NCBI GenBank assembly: GCA_964035575.1
Contig: OZ037863.1
Location: 970,001 to 1,034,000, forward strand
DNA length: 64,000 nucleotides
Reading direction: 5' to 3'
Source: Rhynchopus sp. YZ270_cl-10
Taxonomy: Eukaryota > Euglenozoa > Diplonemea > Diplonemida > Diplonemidae
The position numbers and the translations under genes were made by a program. The notes beneath the pieces were generated by a model that saw nothing but the letters and a program-made list of their open reading frames with translations, made no database searches and was not told the DNA's origin. Positions 1-9,277 of the stretch are shown here, one piece after another; within the stretch, counting starts at the first letter, position 1; the number at the start of each line of letters is the position of its first letter.

Positions 1-292
1 AGGTGTAGTGTTTAGACATGCTCTCCCCAACGAACCCTGGCCTACACTGCCTGCAAAGAGGGGTACAACCGACGCAGCGAACACAAAACGTAGTCTTGAC
101 GATTTGAGCAACCTCGCGGGGATCGAGATGAAGGACATCACCCCAAAGCACTGGGCAGGGGAGGGAAGAGCAGATGTCTTCAACGCAATTCAACGTTCCA
201 TCGCAGAAGGGAATGTCGAAGCGGCAGGGCGGCTTACGCTCTCATGGGTGCAAATTCTCTCTTCAAACGTCTTTGATGAGTATTTGTGCTGA
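1..292 (+). CDS. C-terminal part of an unidentified protein, cut by the window edge
   Basis: The frame is open from the left edge to the TGA at 290-292 and has no convincing start codon inside the window; the first M-like codon is a GTG. It is therefore probably the last exon or 3' end of a longer + strand gene. The roughly 95 residues are hydrophilic and I do not recognise them. The segment SLDDLSNLAGIEMKDIT vaguely resembles SLANLSGLLGEEVTNRS in the next gene downstream, which may be chance. Confidence 0.5.
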   Translation, partial: GVVFRHALPNEPWPTLPAKRGTTDAANTKRSLDDLSNLAGIEMKDITPKHWAGEGRADVFNAIQRSIAEGNVEAAGRLTLSWVQILSSNVFDEYLC

Positions 293-1199
293 TTTTAGTT
301 TTATTTTTTTTTCTGTTGGAAATTCGCATTTTTTTATTTTATCAGGGAGTGGGAGGGGGAAAGGGGGGGTATTTATCCTGGTTTGTAGTCAGTCTGAGGC
401 AGACGGACTCATTTCGCACTCTTCTCGCACTCGAGTACGAGAAGAGTACGATTCTCGGGCCCAAAAAATCAGTCTGACTCAGATTGACCACAAACCATGA
501 TTTAATAATAAAAGAATCCTGCTGATTTTCGGTTCAACAAAAGGTTGAGCTTATCTAACGTAATTTTTTTTGCAGAATTTTCAAAAAAAAGTAAAAAATA
601 GGGTAAGATTGTGTCCATGTGTTCTGTCAGCGCATGGTAGAGAGAGGAGATGGGGTGGAGTGTGGTCGCATGATAGGTTAATGCCTTTCTTTTTACTCTC
701 AAAAAAATTGTCTCATTTTGTGTTTTGTTTTTGGATCAATCGCTAGACACAGTCACAGGGGTTTGTATTTCAAGTCAACGTTTCATTTCGTCTGCAGTAT
801 GCTTCCCTGTACGATATTGTGTTGACAGATGAGCGTGTTCATATTTTTAAGTTTTGTTCAACTTCACCTGTTTCTGGAGCACAAATTAGCAAAAAAAAAA
901 ATGTCTCCGAGATCTATTTTGTTGACCAAGCGAAAGGGCTTAGGTTCATATTCTCTCCTTTTTTTTTTAATATTTTTTTAAAAAGGGTCCACGGTGTCGA
1001 ACTAGAATAACGTTTTTCCAACAAAAAATGCAAAAAAAAAGTACCCCCATTTTTATAAACACATTCTTCTCAGCACACACACTCTTTTGAGACATAGAAA
1101 TAAAATAGAACTGCAGAAACGTTGGGACCTTTTTTTTTTTTGGCATTTTAAGATTTGTACCAACATTTTTATAGTTACGGTTTCATACAACCAAACACG
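293..1199. other. Spacer with one foldback repeat
   Basis: No supportable gene. The stretch is T/A rich with long homopolymers. It holds a 119-bp foldback element at 379-497 and, near 751-780, a fragment matching the 3' end of dispersed repeat family A (TTTGTATTTCAAGTC). Confidence 0.6.
379..497. repeat. Foldback (MITE-like) inverted repeat
   Basis: The 20-bp arm at 379-398 (TGGTTTGTAGTCAGTCTGAG) pairs with the arm at 478-497 with two mismatches. An inner near-perfect palindrome is centred on CTCGAG at 430-435 (CTTCTCGCACTCGAG and its complement). Almost the whole segment can fold into one hairpin. No coding capacity. Confidence 0.75.
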
Positions 1200-2306
1200 A
1201 TGCAACCAGAACCCCTCTTCTCTCCCCCCCTCCTCAGCACAACCACAACAGGCGTGCGGGGTGGACACAACAACAACAACATGGTGTTCGGACGAAGCCT
1301 TTCTAAGGGCATGGGCAAGAAGAACAAAAGCCTTCCTACCATGCGGCACGCAGACGTCTCACAGAGCCTTGCGAATTTGAGTGGCCTGCTGGGGGAGGAG
1401 GTGACGAACCGCAGTCTTCAGAGCATGGGGAAGGTCGTCATGCCGCGTGCATCCTCTCCAGCACGGCCACCTACTCCACCACCGCACCGCACGCAGGGAC
1501 ACGCTCTGCAAAAGAGGGGGGCAGAATCATCAGAGACAGATCGCCTCAATCGTTCCGAAGATGTGTTACACACGATGCAGACACCGCAGAGGCCGTTGCA
1601 TACGCAAAGCACTCCGAGATCCTCTCTCGACCCAAAAGGAAGGGTGACTCCGGTGTCATCGTTGTCTCCGTCGCCTTCGCCATCTCCATCACCAGAGCCG
1701 CGTAGGGGAAGTGGCAGCAGAGGTACTCCTGTGTCTTCAGTAGGTAGGTCTGTGCAAGAAGCGTCGAAGGTGATGCAAGTGTCGGTGGAGTGTGATGGGC
1801 TTGTGAAAACCTTGACAGTGCCAAGTGGTGTGATAGGAGATGATGTGTTGCGTAGTGTTGGCGCCGCGTTTGGGGTGGAAAAGGAAGGCATGGGATTGAG
1901 TGTGCGTGGTGGTGGTGAGGTGGGGGTGTTGCAGCAGGGCGGGCGGTATGTGCTCGGTGCAGGGCAGCAGCCGCAACGTGCGCAAAGGGGTTGGGAGCAC
2001 ACCTTGTATATGGTAGGGGTGGCCGGTCTGCTCCTGGCAGTGCTGTTGACGGTGGTCTCCATGGTTGTGGTGGACGAAGCCTCTGCAGACACGTTGCACG
2101 TCCTCACGCACGCACCCTCACCAGATGCAGACCTCCCCGCCTGCTGGCGGACTGACGAAGGCGAGCTGATGGTGCGGGCCACAAGCACTGCAGGCTTTCC
2201 AACGGACTACCCCCTAGAATTAGGCTACAACCAGGTGCCCGATCTGTCAGCCATGAAGATTCATGTCTCCGGCAAGCGCGTGCATCTGGTGTACAAAAAG
2301 GGGTGA
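1200..2306 (+). CDS. Membrane-anchored protein with ubiquitin-like segment, function unknown
   Basis: This 368-residue protein starts at the first in-frame ATG (1200); an ATG at 1281 is an alternative. Residues 1-190 are low-complexity, rich in Ser, Pro and Thr, with a run of SP repeats. Residues about 192-253 start MQVSVECDG and have the pattern of the N-terminal beta-grasp segment of the three LRR proteins in this window (genes at 35402, 36765, 47638). One strong hydrophobic helix lies at about 268-291 (TLYMVGVAGLLLAVLLTVV), followed by about 75 residues. It probably is a single-pass membrane protein with the Ser-rich part on one side. I do not recognise the family. No intron is needed for the frame. 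Confidence 0.7.
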   Translation: MQPEPLFSPPLLSTTTTGVRGGHNNNNMVFGRSLSKGMGKKNKSLPTMRHADVSQSLANLSGLLGEEVTNRSLQSMGKVVMPRASSPARPPTPPPHRTQGHALQKRGAESSETDRLNRSEDVLHTMQTPQRPLHTQSTPRSSLDPKGRVTPVSSLSPSPSPSPSPEPRRGSGSRGTPVSSVGRSVQEASKVMQVSVECDGLVKTLTVPSGVIGDDVLRSVGAAFGVEKEGMGLSVRGGGEVGVLQQGGRYVLGAGQQPQRAQRGWEHTLYMVGVAGLLLAVLLTVVSMVVVDEASADTLHVLTHAPSPDADLPACWRTDEGELMVRATSTAGFPTDYPLELGYNQVPDLSAMKIHVSGKRVHLVYKKG

Positions 2307-2319
2307 AAAACCAAGGTGT

Positions 2320-2870
2320 CTGATTATAGAAAACTGTGCGCAGTTTCTGTGAAATGCCCTCAGGCACGGACACTCCGTTGAGGATGTGGTGTGCAGAGGC
2401 GAGAAGAACGCATTGTGTCGTGGGTTTTTTTGTGGAAACTGGTATCTTCACCTGCACTCCGTGCTCCAGAGGCAAATGCGTACCTCAAAGCCATACCATG
2501 ACATGACTATGATCCATGCGTGTCTTACCCAGGGTGGATACCAGATGGGTGTTCTGCATCACCGTGGTGCTTCGAAGCCGTTTCTCTTTTCTTTATTAGC
2601 GCACACTAACCTTCTATTCCCTGAAGTGCACCACACCACACCACAGCACAGAGCACAGCTTCGCACGCGAATGCGCACCAACCGAGACGGCGACATCTTC
2701 ATGCGTCACAGCCGAGCATGTCTGCCTCTGCCACAAAAAGACTCCGCGCACCACCTCCCCGCTCTGTGTCAGCGCACGTAGCAAGGATGCTTCCAGCATA
2801 CAGGCCCCGCAGGCAGACTGAAGGTCGCCATCACCATTTAGGTGTGGTGTGAGCCATCTGCAAAAGGTGA
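2320..2870 (-). other. Possible minus-strand coding remnant or exons
   Basis: On the minus strand an open stretch (about 2868-2614) follows a TTTTGCAG acceptor-like site and reads as plausible protein (DLQSACGACMLEASLLRAL). A further stretch after GGAGTGCAG (about 2459) reads QCVLLASAHHILNGVSVPE. A GTAAGAC donor-like site lies between them near 2534. I do not recognise a family, and the last piece runs into antisense of the gene ending at 2306. It may be a decayed gene. Confidence 0.25.
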
Positions 2871-3209
2871 GCACAGCTCCGCACTGCTATGGCGTGCCAC
2901 CTTCCACACAAGCGACACCACACCCCAAGCTGCAGAGAGAGGGGCCACATCAAAGAAGAAAAAGGCGCAATATTGTTCTTGACTGTCCACCGAGATTCTC
3001 TTGTCTCTTGTGTTCCGATTCAGAAGCTTTTGTTTAACTCCCCTTCCCCCCTGCTCGATGCGATGTATGGCATTGGATGCCTGCGCCCGTAGAGGCGTAT
3101 GCCGTCAAACCTTTGCCGTTGTATTTTGTTTTTGTTCAAGGTTTTACTAAGGCACAGTGGGCTTATGATCTGACAAACGTTTCTTCCTGCCTTTATTTTT
3201 TTTTTTCAG

Positions 3210-3310
3210 ATGTAAGCCACAAAATGGATGTAGGACTGCACGATTGGTATCTGCCCGCATCATGTACCAAGGTACACTGTCACCAGAGGGCTGTTGTGTT
3301 TCAAGCCAAG
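3210..3310 (+). repeat. Dispersed repeat family A, copy 1
   Basis: The core is AAATGGATGTAGGACTGCA, then CATGTACCAAGGTACACTGT, ending GTGTTTCAAG. It is preceded by a poly-T tract ending in CAG, as in most other copies. Confidence 0.7.
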
Positions 3311-3485
3311 TTTTTTTTTTGTCTTTCCGTAAAATGATCAACTAAGTTGTCAATATTATCAGTCGGTGTGGTTATTTTTTTGCAGTGCGAATGAGCCCCA
3401 CCCACCACCCACACCTTAACGCTTAAGATGTGCATTCCTCCCTTCCATTCCCCACCCATTTTGTTTGTCTTATGTTTTTTTTTCC

Positions 3486-3540
3486 AGTGCCCTGCGCCCG
3501 CCGGTGTACGGCGAGACACTAAGAAACACCCCATTGAGCA
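3486..3540 (+). repeat. Dispersed repeat family C, copy
   Basis: Carries CAGTGCCCTGCGCCCGCCGG and TGTACGGCGAG. Related copies are at 4678-4730, 8690-8755, 44905-44955, 45966-46010 and 46411-46462; they share GTGCCTGCGCCC..., GTACGGTGAGG and GCGTTTGCACT blocks. Confidence 0.55.
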
Positions 3541-3852
3541 CCAACCCTAGGTTCCCTACGGTGGGTACTGATGTGGGGGGAAAAAATATGGCACAAAAGC
3601 CCGCAAATGTTTTTTTTCTTTTTTTCTTTGTTTTTTTTTGTATTTTCAACTTCTCTTTTTTTGTTGCACCCCCCTGCGCTCGAGAAGATTGCAGGAGGGG
3701 ATAACACTGTGGTATGGGTTTTTAGATAAATGACCTACATTCCATCCTTCCTTTACATAGAGGCTTTTGTCGGCATTTGTGGGAAAGAACACACCTCAGA
3801 TGGGTTCTGTCGATACAATTGTTACTTGCCTCCCTCCACCACCTTCCTCTCT

Positions 3853-4024
3853 ACGACGGGACCCAGTGACAAGTGACAAGTGAATGACAAGTGAAATGAC
3901 AAGTAAATCACTTGTCATGACAAGTAAATAGCATAGAAAATCACTTGTCATGACGAGTGCCTTTTTGAGTGACAAGTGAAATGACATGTGATTTCACTTG
4001 TCACTTGTCACTGGGTCCCGTCGT
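3853..4024. repeat. Foldback element with about 31-bp inverted ends
   Basis: The left end ACGACGGGACCCAGTGACAA pairs with the right end ending TTGTCACTGGGTCCCGTCGT. The interior is made of repeated (A)TGACAAGTG units in both orientations. No coding capacity; MITE-like. Confidence 0.8.
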
Positions 4025-4082
4025 GTAGTGATGGCTGTATTGTGAAAATTGCCCATCATAATACATAATACAGCCATCACTA
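4025..4082. repeat. Short hairpin abutting the foldback
   Basis: TAGTGATGGCTGTATTGTG is inverted as CATAATACAGCCATCACTA with a short loop. It lies directly against the 3853-4024 element. Confidence 0.75.
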
Positions 4083-4677
4083 CTCTCTCCCCCTCCCCCA
4101 TCGTACGCACCTACATACATCCTACCGCTCGCAGGATGGATGAACTGCGTTAATTTGTAACACCCAAAAACACATCAACAGGACCCAGGATAGAACCATA
4201 GAGTATTCCTCATGTCCCGTCTCTGGTGCATTTCAATGCGTGAGACGGTATCTTGCCTTTTTTCCTTTCCATTTACTTTTACTTTGTCACGTTTTGCAAA
4301 ACATAAAAAAGAAAGATGGGAACATTGATCCCTCCTCCTATGCTATCAATTTTTTTGAATGCATATTGTTGAAATACTTTCTTTCCTTACAATGAAGTGT
4401 GATTAGAAACTCAACCGATAAGTGTGCACTCATTTGTTACCCGAGATGTTTCCTTTTGTTTACCAATTTACCACTTCACCATTTCACCCAAATTGCGCCA
4501 TACAGGCACATAACCTAGGCTGCGATTAACGAAAAAATTGGGTTGATCAACAATGTGCACAGAAGGCGTTCGCATTTGCCAAGTGTAGTTGTAACTCTTT
4601 TAGATGCGCAAAAAGCCCGTTTCATCACGGGGGCGCTTTTTTTTTTCCCTTTACGACGCAACGTCGATTGTATTGTT

Positions 4678-4730
4678 ATCAGTGCCTAGCGTCCACCAGT
4701 GTACGGTGAGGCGTTTGCACTTTTCCACTC
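4678..4730 (+). repeat. Dispersed repeat family C, copy
   Basis: Reads CAGTGCCTAGCGTCCACCAG, then TGTACGGTGAGGCGTTTGCA, matching the copies at 3486 and 44905. Confidence 0.55.
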
Positions 4731-4921
4731 TTTTTTTATATATCACGTTGCCTCCCTAACTCCCCACCTGTTTTTTCTGTGTTAAGACATTTTATACATT
4801 TTCATTGTTGAGGATTTTGGTGTCAGTGTCAACGTTGCACACGACATCGACTTCCCTTACAACACTACACGATATGCAACCAAAGGTGCCAAACCCCGGA
4901 GATATATTTACATTCCCCGTT

Positions 4922-4962
4922 GAGGTGACCAAGCACGGGAGGCTTGGGGTCATCTTATAAAC
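4922..4962. repeat. Dispersed hairpin repeat family B, copy
   Basis: GAGGTGACCAAGCACGGGAG then GCTTGGGGTCATCTTATAA. The ends GGTGACC and GGTCATCTT are inverted, so the unit can fold. Related copies are at 5330, 8261, 13071-13182, 46346 and 62481. Confidence 0.6.
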
Positions 4963-5329
4963 CTTTCCCCCCCCCCTTTTTTTGAGGAAACCAATCCCAA
5001 TCATGTGAAGGTCCGGATCATGTTATTCCCTTTTGTTTCAAAAAAAAAGTAATGTACAGAACCAGTCTGCCCACGAAAACTGGGACAAACTACCAAGAAA
5101 GGACACCGCTGTCCTTTGCTTTGTTTTGTCGACGTGCCTGCATCCAAGAGGTGCCTGCATGTTTGATGCTGCGCGATATCGATTGTGATCAACGTGACTA
5201 AGCAATTGCCACCCACGAGTAGCAATAACACACAAAGAAAATAGTGGAGCACACTCTAGGGTGGCTACACTAATACAACCAAGTTTTCAACACAAATGAC
5301 TGATGAATAAACCAAAGAATAGTCTAATC

Positions 5330-5367
5330 AGACCAAGCAACGAGAGGCTTAGATCCATCTTATAAAC
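5330..5367. repeat. Dispersed hairpin repeat family B, copy
   Basis: CAGACCAAGCAACGAGAGG then CTTAGATCCATCTTATAAA. The preceding 45 bases (AGTTTTCAACACAAATGACT onward) also match the 13.1-kb copy. Confidence 0.6.
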
Positions 5368-5392
5368 TTTTTTTCTTTTTCACTTTGTTCAG

Positions 5393-5457
5393 ACGTATTC
5401 CTCGAAATGGATTGTAGGACTGCATGGTTGGAGGTCCACCCCGGTGATTGATACCAC
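5393..5457 (+). repeat. Dispersed repeat family A, partial copy 2
   Basis: Shares CGAAATGGATTGTAGGACTG and CATGGTTGG.GGTCCACCCC with the other copies; the 3' half is missing. It is preceded by TTTGTTCAG. Confidence 0.65.
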
Positions 5458-5680
5458 AAATAATTTGTCTCGCCCACACTGAAGCAAACAACTGCCAGGT
5501 TTTGTGTGTACAACGAGGCTAAGGAAGCAGCAGTGCTGTCTGCACTATTCTATAGTTATTCTAAGTTTCGGACCCACAATAAGACGTGAGGGAGATTCTT
5601 TTTATTTGTGGAGTCAGCTTTGTGAGAATGGTGTAGTTGCCACCATCCTCAAGTAGTGTATTGCTGTATGCCATATCAGA

Positions 5681-5793
5681 TGTAAACCGCGAAATGGATG
5701 TAGGACTGCATGGTTGGGTGTCCACCCCCCGGTACAGCCCGGTCATTGTACCAAGGTATACTGTTCACGAGAGGGCTTTTGTATTTCAAGTCT
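5681..5793 (+). repeat. Dispersed repeat family A, full copy 3
   Basis: A full-length copy: ATGTAAACCGCGAAATGGAT, GGACTGCATGGTTGGGTGTC, then the GGTCATTGTACCAAGG and GAGAGGGCTTTTGTATTTCA blocks. Preceded by ATATCAG. Confidence 0.75.
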
Positions 5794-6382
5794 AACTCTG
5801 TACTCGAAGGAAATATTGAAGCAATATTTACCTGAGGGATGTGTCAACCACCAAGGGTGCGGATTTACCGAGCCGATTTTTTTTCTTCGATTTCCCGTGG
5901 GTCCAATGTCCCTGCAAGCACATCAACCACTGAGTGTCTCATAAAAGGACACCTGTTGTTTGCAGGCCTTCTTTGGAAAATTATTTTCGCTCCACTCCCC
6001 CTTTTTGAAATGCGAAGGCCTTCTTTTTAGATACCCTCCCCACTGTGAAACCCATCTAGTAAAAAAAGGGGGTGGTAACATAACCAGCAACCACACTGCC
6101 TCAAAAATACAAAAAAGGGGGGAAATATTACCCCATCTTGTTTTGTTGAACCCCTGAGAAAAAAAAAAAAAAAAAAGTCTCCTTCCCCTCTTCTTCTTGC
6201 TTTATTTTTTCCGGCAAAAAAAACCCCCCATCAAGCCAAAGCAATACAGAGATAACCAACCATTTTTTTTAAAACTAAGATGGTTCATCAATCTCCCTCT
6301 CTCCCTCCTCTTCCACTACTCTCTGGGCCTTCGACAACCCAGTACACTTTGCGCCCTCCCCGCTGATGTAAAAGACAGCGTT

Positions 6383-6413
6383 TTTGGTGTGGCTGACGAC
6401 CCCAAAAATAGCA
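6383..6413 (+). promoter_or_regulatory. Shared upstream element (inverted copy near 9183)
   Basis: TTTGGTGTGGCTGACGACCC followed by CAAAAATAGCA. The reverse complement is found at 9183-9212 ahead of the gene at 9278. This copy ends about 157 bases before the ATG at 6570. A regulatory role is inference; a small repeat is the alternative. Confidence 0.35.
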
Positions 6414-6569
6414 GAAAATAGCACAACAATAGCACCCCCTTTCAGCCACACCACTTTTTGCACTTTTTTTTTCAACTCACTCTCATCTTTTGCCCCTCTC
6501 TTCTCTCCCCCCCCCTCCCTCCCTCACCCTCACCCTCACCCAATACATCAGATAACCAACCACCAAACA

Positions 6570-7487
6570 ATGGGCCGCGTTCTTCAGGGAGGTGACATCT
6601 TCGAATGGGATGGCAATGAATTTAACAAAGTCTGTGGAGGCCCTCACGAGCGCTTCAGCTTTAACGGAAGTGACTTCCGCCCTTCCGATGGCGACCAGGC
6701 CTGGAGCTTTTCCTGGAACGGCAGCTGCATGCGTCCTTGGGATACCAATATGAAGAAATCCTTTGAAATCCGTGGGGGAGACTTCTACCCTTGCCAGGGA
6801 GACAGCGGGTTGGGGTTCCGCAAGGTCGGAAGCGGGACCCTCCTTGCCAACTCTGGAGGAGGCAACTGGACGCTCGAAGGTGACGTACCTGATGCGGTCC
6901 TTTGTGGTTGGATTGCAGCATACCTGAACCGCGCACGCTTTGAGAGTAGTGGTGACGACGACTCTGATGGTTCACCCGGTAGCGTCGGAAGCGATGATGG
7001 TGGTGGTGATGTCCTCTTCTCTATGCCCTATGTGACCCGTCCAGTACAGCCGGTGGTCCGCAGGGCTACCCCTCCTCCTACATCAAAGGTGAGTGTTCCA
7101 TTGATCTGTGAGGTCCACGAAGTCTCGCACTTCGAGCGGTGTCCCAACGTAGAACAGTGCCACTCCTGTGAAGATGAAATGTTAATGTGCGAGCCTGCGT
7201 ACCGTTGCCAATCCTGTCCTCACACCAGATACTACTGTGAGCAGTGTGTCAACGTGCTGAGAGCGTCGAAGGATACTCACAAAGCGCACCCCCACCCGAT
7301 GCTGACGATAAAGAGTAGGATGGATCGGCACGCAATCCTCGGCCGTCACACCGCATGTTCCGTCTGTGAAAGCAAAGACAGTGGAGAAGGTGCCTGGTGT
7401 GACAAATGCTCGGTCTGGATCTGCCGTCGTTGCTGCAGAAGGCCCGCCCCAGCGAAGAGCGATCCCTGTGACTGTACTGTGTGCTAG
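6570..7487 (+). CDS. Cys/His-rich putative zinc-binding protein with four N-terminal W/F repeats
   Basis: A 305-residue protein starting at ATG 6570 (context CCAAACAATGG); the frame is open upstream but only through a pyrimidine-rich leader. Residues 5-80 contain about four degenerate repeats of roughly 18-20 residues with an aromatic-N-G core (FEWDGNEF, FSFNGSDF, FSWNGSCM, FEIRGGDF). An acidic Ser/Gly linker follows near 130-150. The C-terminal half has paired cysteines and histidines (CHSC, CQSC, YYCEQC, HKAHPHP, CSVC, WCDKC, CRRCC). This is the style of B-box, ZZ or C1-like zinc modules, although I cannot match one exactly. The function is unknown; a scaffold or ubiquitin-related role is only a guess. 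Confidence 0.8.
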   Translation: MGRVLQGGDIFEWDGNEFNKVCGGPHERFSFNGSDFRPSDGDQAWSFSWNGSCMRPWDTNMKKSFEIRGGDFYPCQGDSGLGFRKVGSGTLLANSGGGNWTLEGDVPDAVLCGWIAAYLNRARFESSGDDDSDGSPGSVGSDDGGGDVLFSMPYVTRPVQPVVRRATPPPTSKVSVPLICEVHEVSHFERCPNVEQCHSCEDEMLMCEPAYRCQSCPHTRYYCEQCVNVLRASKDTHKAHPHPMLTIKSRMDRHAILGRHTACSVCESKDSGEGAWCDKCSVWICRRCCRRPAPAKSDPCDCTVC

Positions 7488-8260
7488 AGAGGGAAGAGGA
7501 GAAAGAACGGTGTTTTTTTTTTGTGGCTTGGCTTTTTGAATTTTGTTGAAAAAATGAGTGTGAAATAAATGCCGGGTGTTCTCAATAGAAAAATGGGGGC
7601 TTTTCGTGTACACAAAGCCGTGAGGCAAAATGTGTTCGTGTGGTGTACACAAAGCAAATCCCGATCCCCTCAAAAAAAAATAATGTAAAAAAGCGTGCTG
7701 ACCAATCTATACGGTGTCATCCATCCCTTTGTCGAATTATCAACTGTTCCAACAATTCTTCAAAAAAAAGCTAAAGTAGCTATAGTGGAGTTCATCCCCT
7801 GGTGTCTACACTAATACAACCAAGTTTTCAAAAAAAAAAAGCAAAGCAAAAACCTCCTGATGCAGAGCTCAGCGTAAAAAAACAAAAAAATTATTCCTCT
7901 CAAAAAAGAGTCTTTCTGGTCGCAGATGCGCAAATATCTCAGTAAGGGTTACACAAACAACGTATTGCGTAGAAACAACTGGGCATTCTATGCCTGTCGT
8001 ATCCTCCAGGGATTCTATTCATGTAGTTTAGGTGCTGCACTTCCCCTTGGTGAAATGTTCTACAGCGTTGTATGGCCCCTTTCAGGGAGGCGTTATCGGC
8101 GATTCATAGTTGGTCATTATTGAGGCAGTATTGCAGGTATGAGGGGTTCATTTCGGCCCCCTTTTTTTTTTTGAAATGTTTTTTTTCTCTAAATCGAAAT
8201 CGAAATTGAACTCTATTATTTTGTTCTGATGCTGTATGATAACGAAATGTGATCAAAGAA

Positions 8261-8308
8261 AAAAGGTGACAAAAGCACGAGAGGCTTAGCTTAGAGTCAT
8301 CTTATAAT
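8261..8308. repeat. Dispersed hairpin repeat family B, copy
   Basis: AAAGGTGACAAAAGCACGAG, GCTTAGCTTAGAGTCATCTT, ATAA. It has inverted ends like the 4922 copy. Confidence 0.6.
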
Positions 8309-8689
8309 TTTTTTTCTCATTTTTTTGTATATTCTACAGCATCCGACGTACTATTGTTCACCAACCAAAAGGTGGGAGGGGTAAAAACTAAGGGTATGTT
8401 TCCTCAAAGAAGGTTTAGAATCCCCCCACCCGGTTTATTGGACTACTATTTTTGTTATTTTTTTTTTATCTTCGTTGTTATAAGTTTCTTTGTGTCAACA
8501 GAAACAGTTTTTTCTTTGTTCCCAGGTTCTGTTGAGGTACACTCAACAAGAGAGGGCTTTGTATTTCAAGTCAAAAACCTTGCTGCTAATTCATTTAGCC
8601 GCGCGTAGCGCACAGCACTTTCACCACCCCCCCCCCTTTACCCCCTTATTTTTTGTGCAACACTCCGGGGGTTCGATAACCCCGCGGAG

Positions 8690-8755
8690 TGTCAGTGCCT
8701 GCTGTCCCAGAGGCGTTTTTCTTTTTGCACTTTTTCTGCTCAACTTCACTTTTTT
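8690..8755 (+). repeat. Dispersed repeat family C, copy
   Basis: GTCAGTGCCTGCTGTCCCAG, AGGCGTTT, then TTTGCACTTTTTCTGCTCAA. Closest to the copy at 46411-46462. Confidence 0.55.
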
Positions 8756-9182
8756 TGTTTTCATGTTCCACCCTTTCCCCTCAAAGCACCTTGTATAACT
8801 GAAGAGGCTGATACATAAGATATGTATGAGGAATCTCAGGATGCACAACAACAACAACAACAAAAATTCCATTTGGGGATCATTCTGTCTCGCATGGACC
8901 ACAATACAACACGAAATATCCCAATCATCAATTCCTCCCCCCTTTTTTTTTTTGCTTTCCCCTGCCACAAGCATCCTCTCCATACCCCCTCCTCCTCCTC
9001 CTCTCTCCATCTAAACTAACTGCAGGAGTATTTTTCCCAACCAACAAATAATTCAACTATGCTCTTTCTAACGTGACTTCAGCTGCGCTTCAGCGTTCCC
9101 TTTTTTCTTCTGCGTTTTGAGAGGTTTTAGCAGAAAGATAGTTTGAGATACCTTCCTGGTGTTGAAAGGGTGGGTGATAAAG

Positions 9183-9212
9183 TGCTATTTTGGGGTCGTC
9201 AGCCACACCAAA
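9183..9212 (-). promoter_or_regulatory. Shared upstream element, inverted copy
   Basis: Reverse complement of the block at 6383-6413 (TGCTATTTTGGGGTCGTCAG, CCACACCAAA). It ends about 66 bases before the ATG at 9278. Confidence 0.35.
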
Positions 9213-9277
9213 CTTCCCCCCTTTTTTTGTTCCCCCTCTCATCGCATTGATTAGACACAATCCATTACCGTTTCTCC

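Larger units (their letters stand above)
2307..6569. other. 4.3-kb spacer rich in dispersed repeats
   Basis: No confident gene. It contains a possible minus-strand coding stretch (2320-2870), three copies of repeat family A (3210, 5393, 5681), two of family B (4922, 5330), two of family C (3486, 4678), and two adjacent foldbacks (3853-4024 and 4025-4082). Long poly-T and poly-A runs are common. A pyrimidine tract (about 6480-6540) leads into the next gene. Confidence 0.6.
7488..9277. other. Spacer with repeats, no gene seen
   Basis: The stretch is A/T rich. It contains a family B copy (8261-8308), a 3' fragment of family A (8536-8573), a family C copy (8690-8755) and, at about 7800-7828, a CTACACTAATACAACCAAGT block also found near 5264. 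No convincing coding sequence. Confidence 0.6.
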
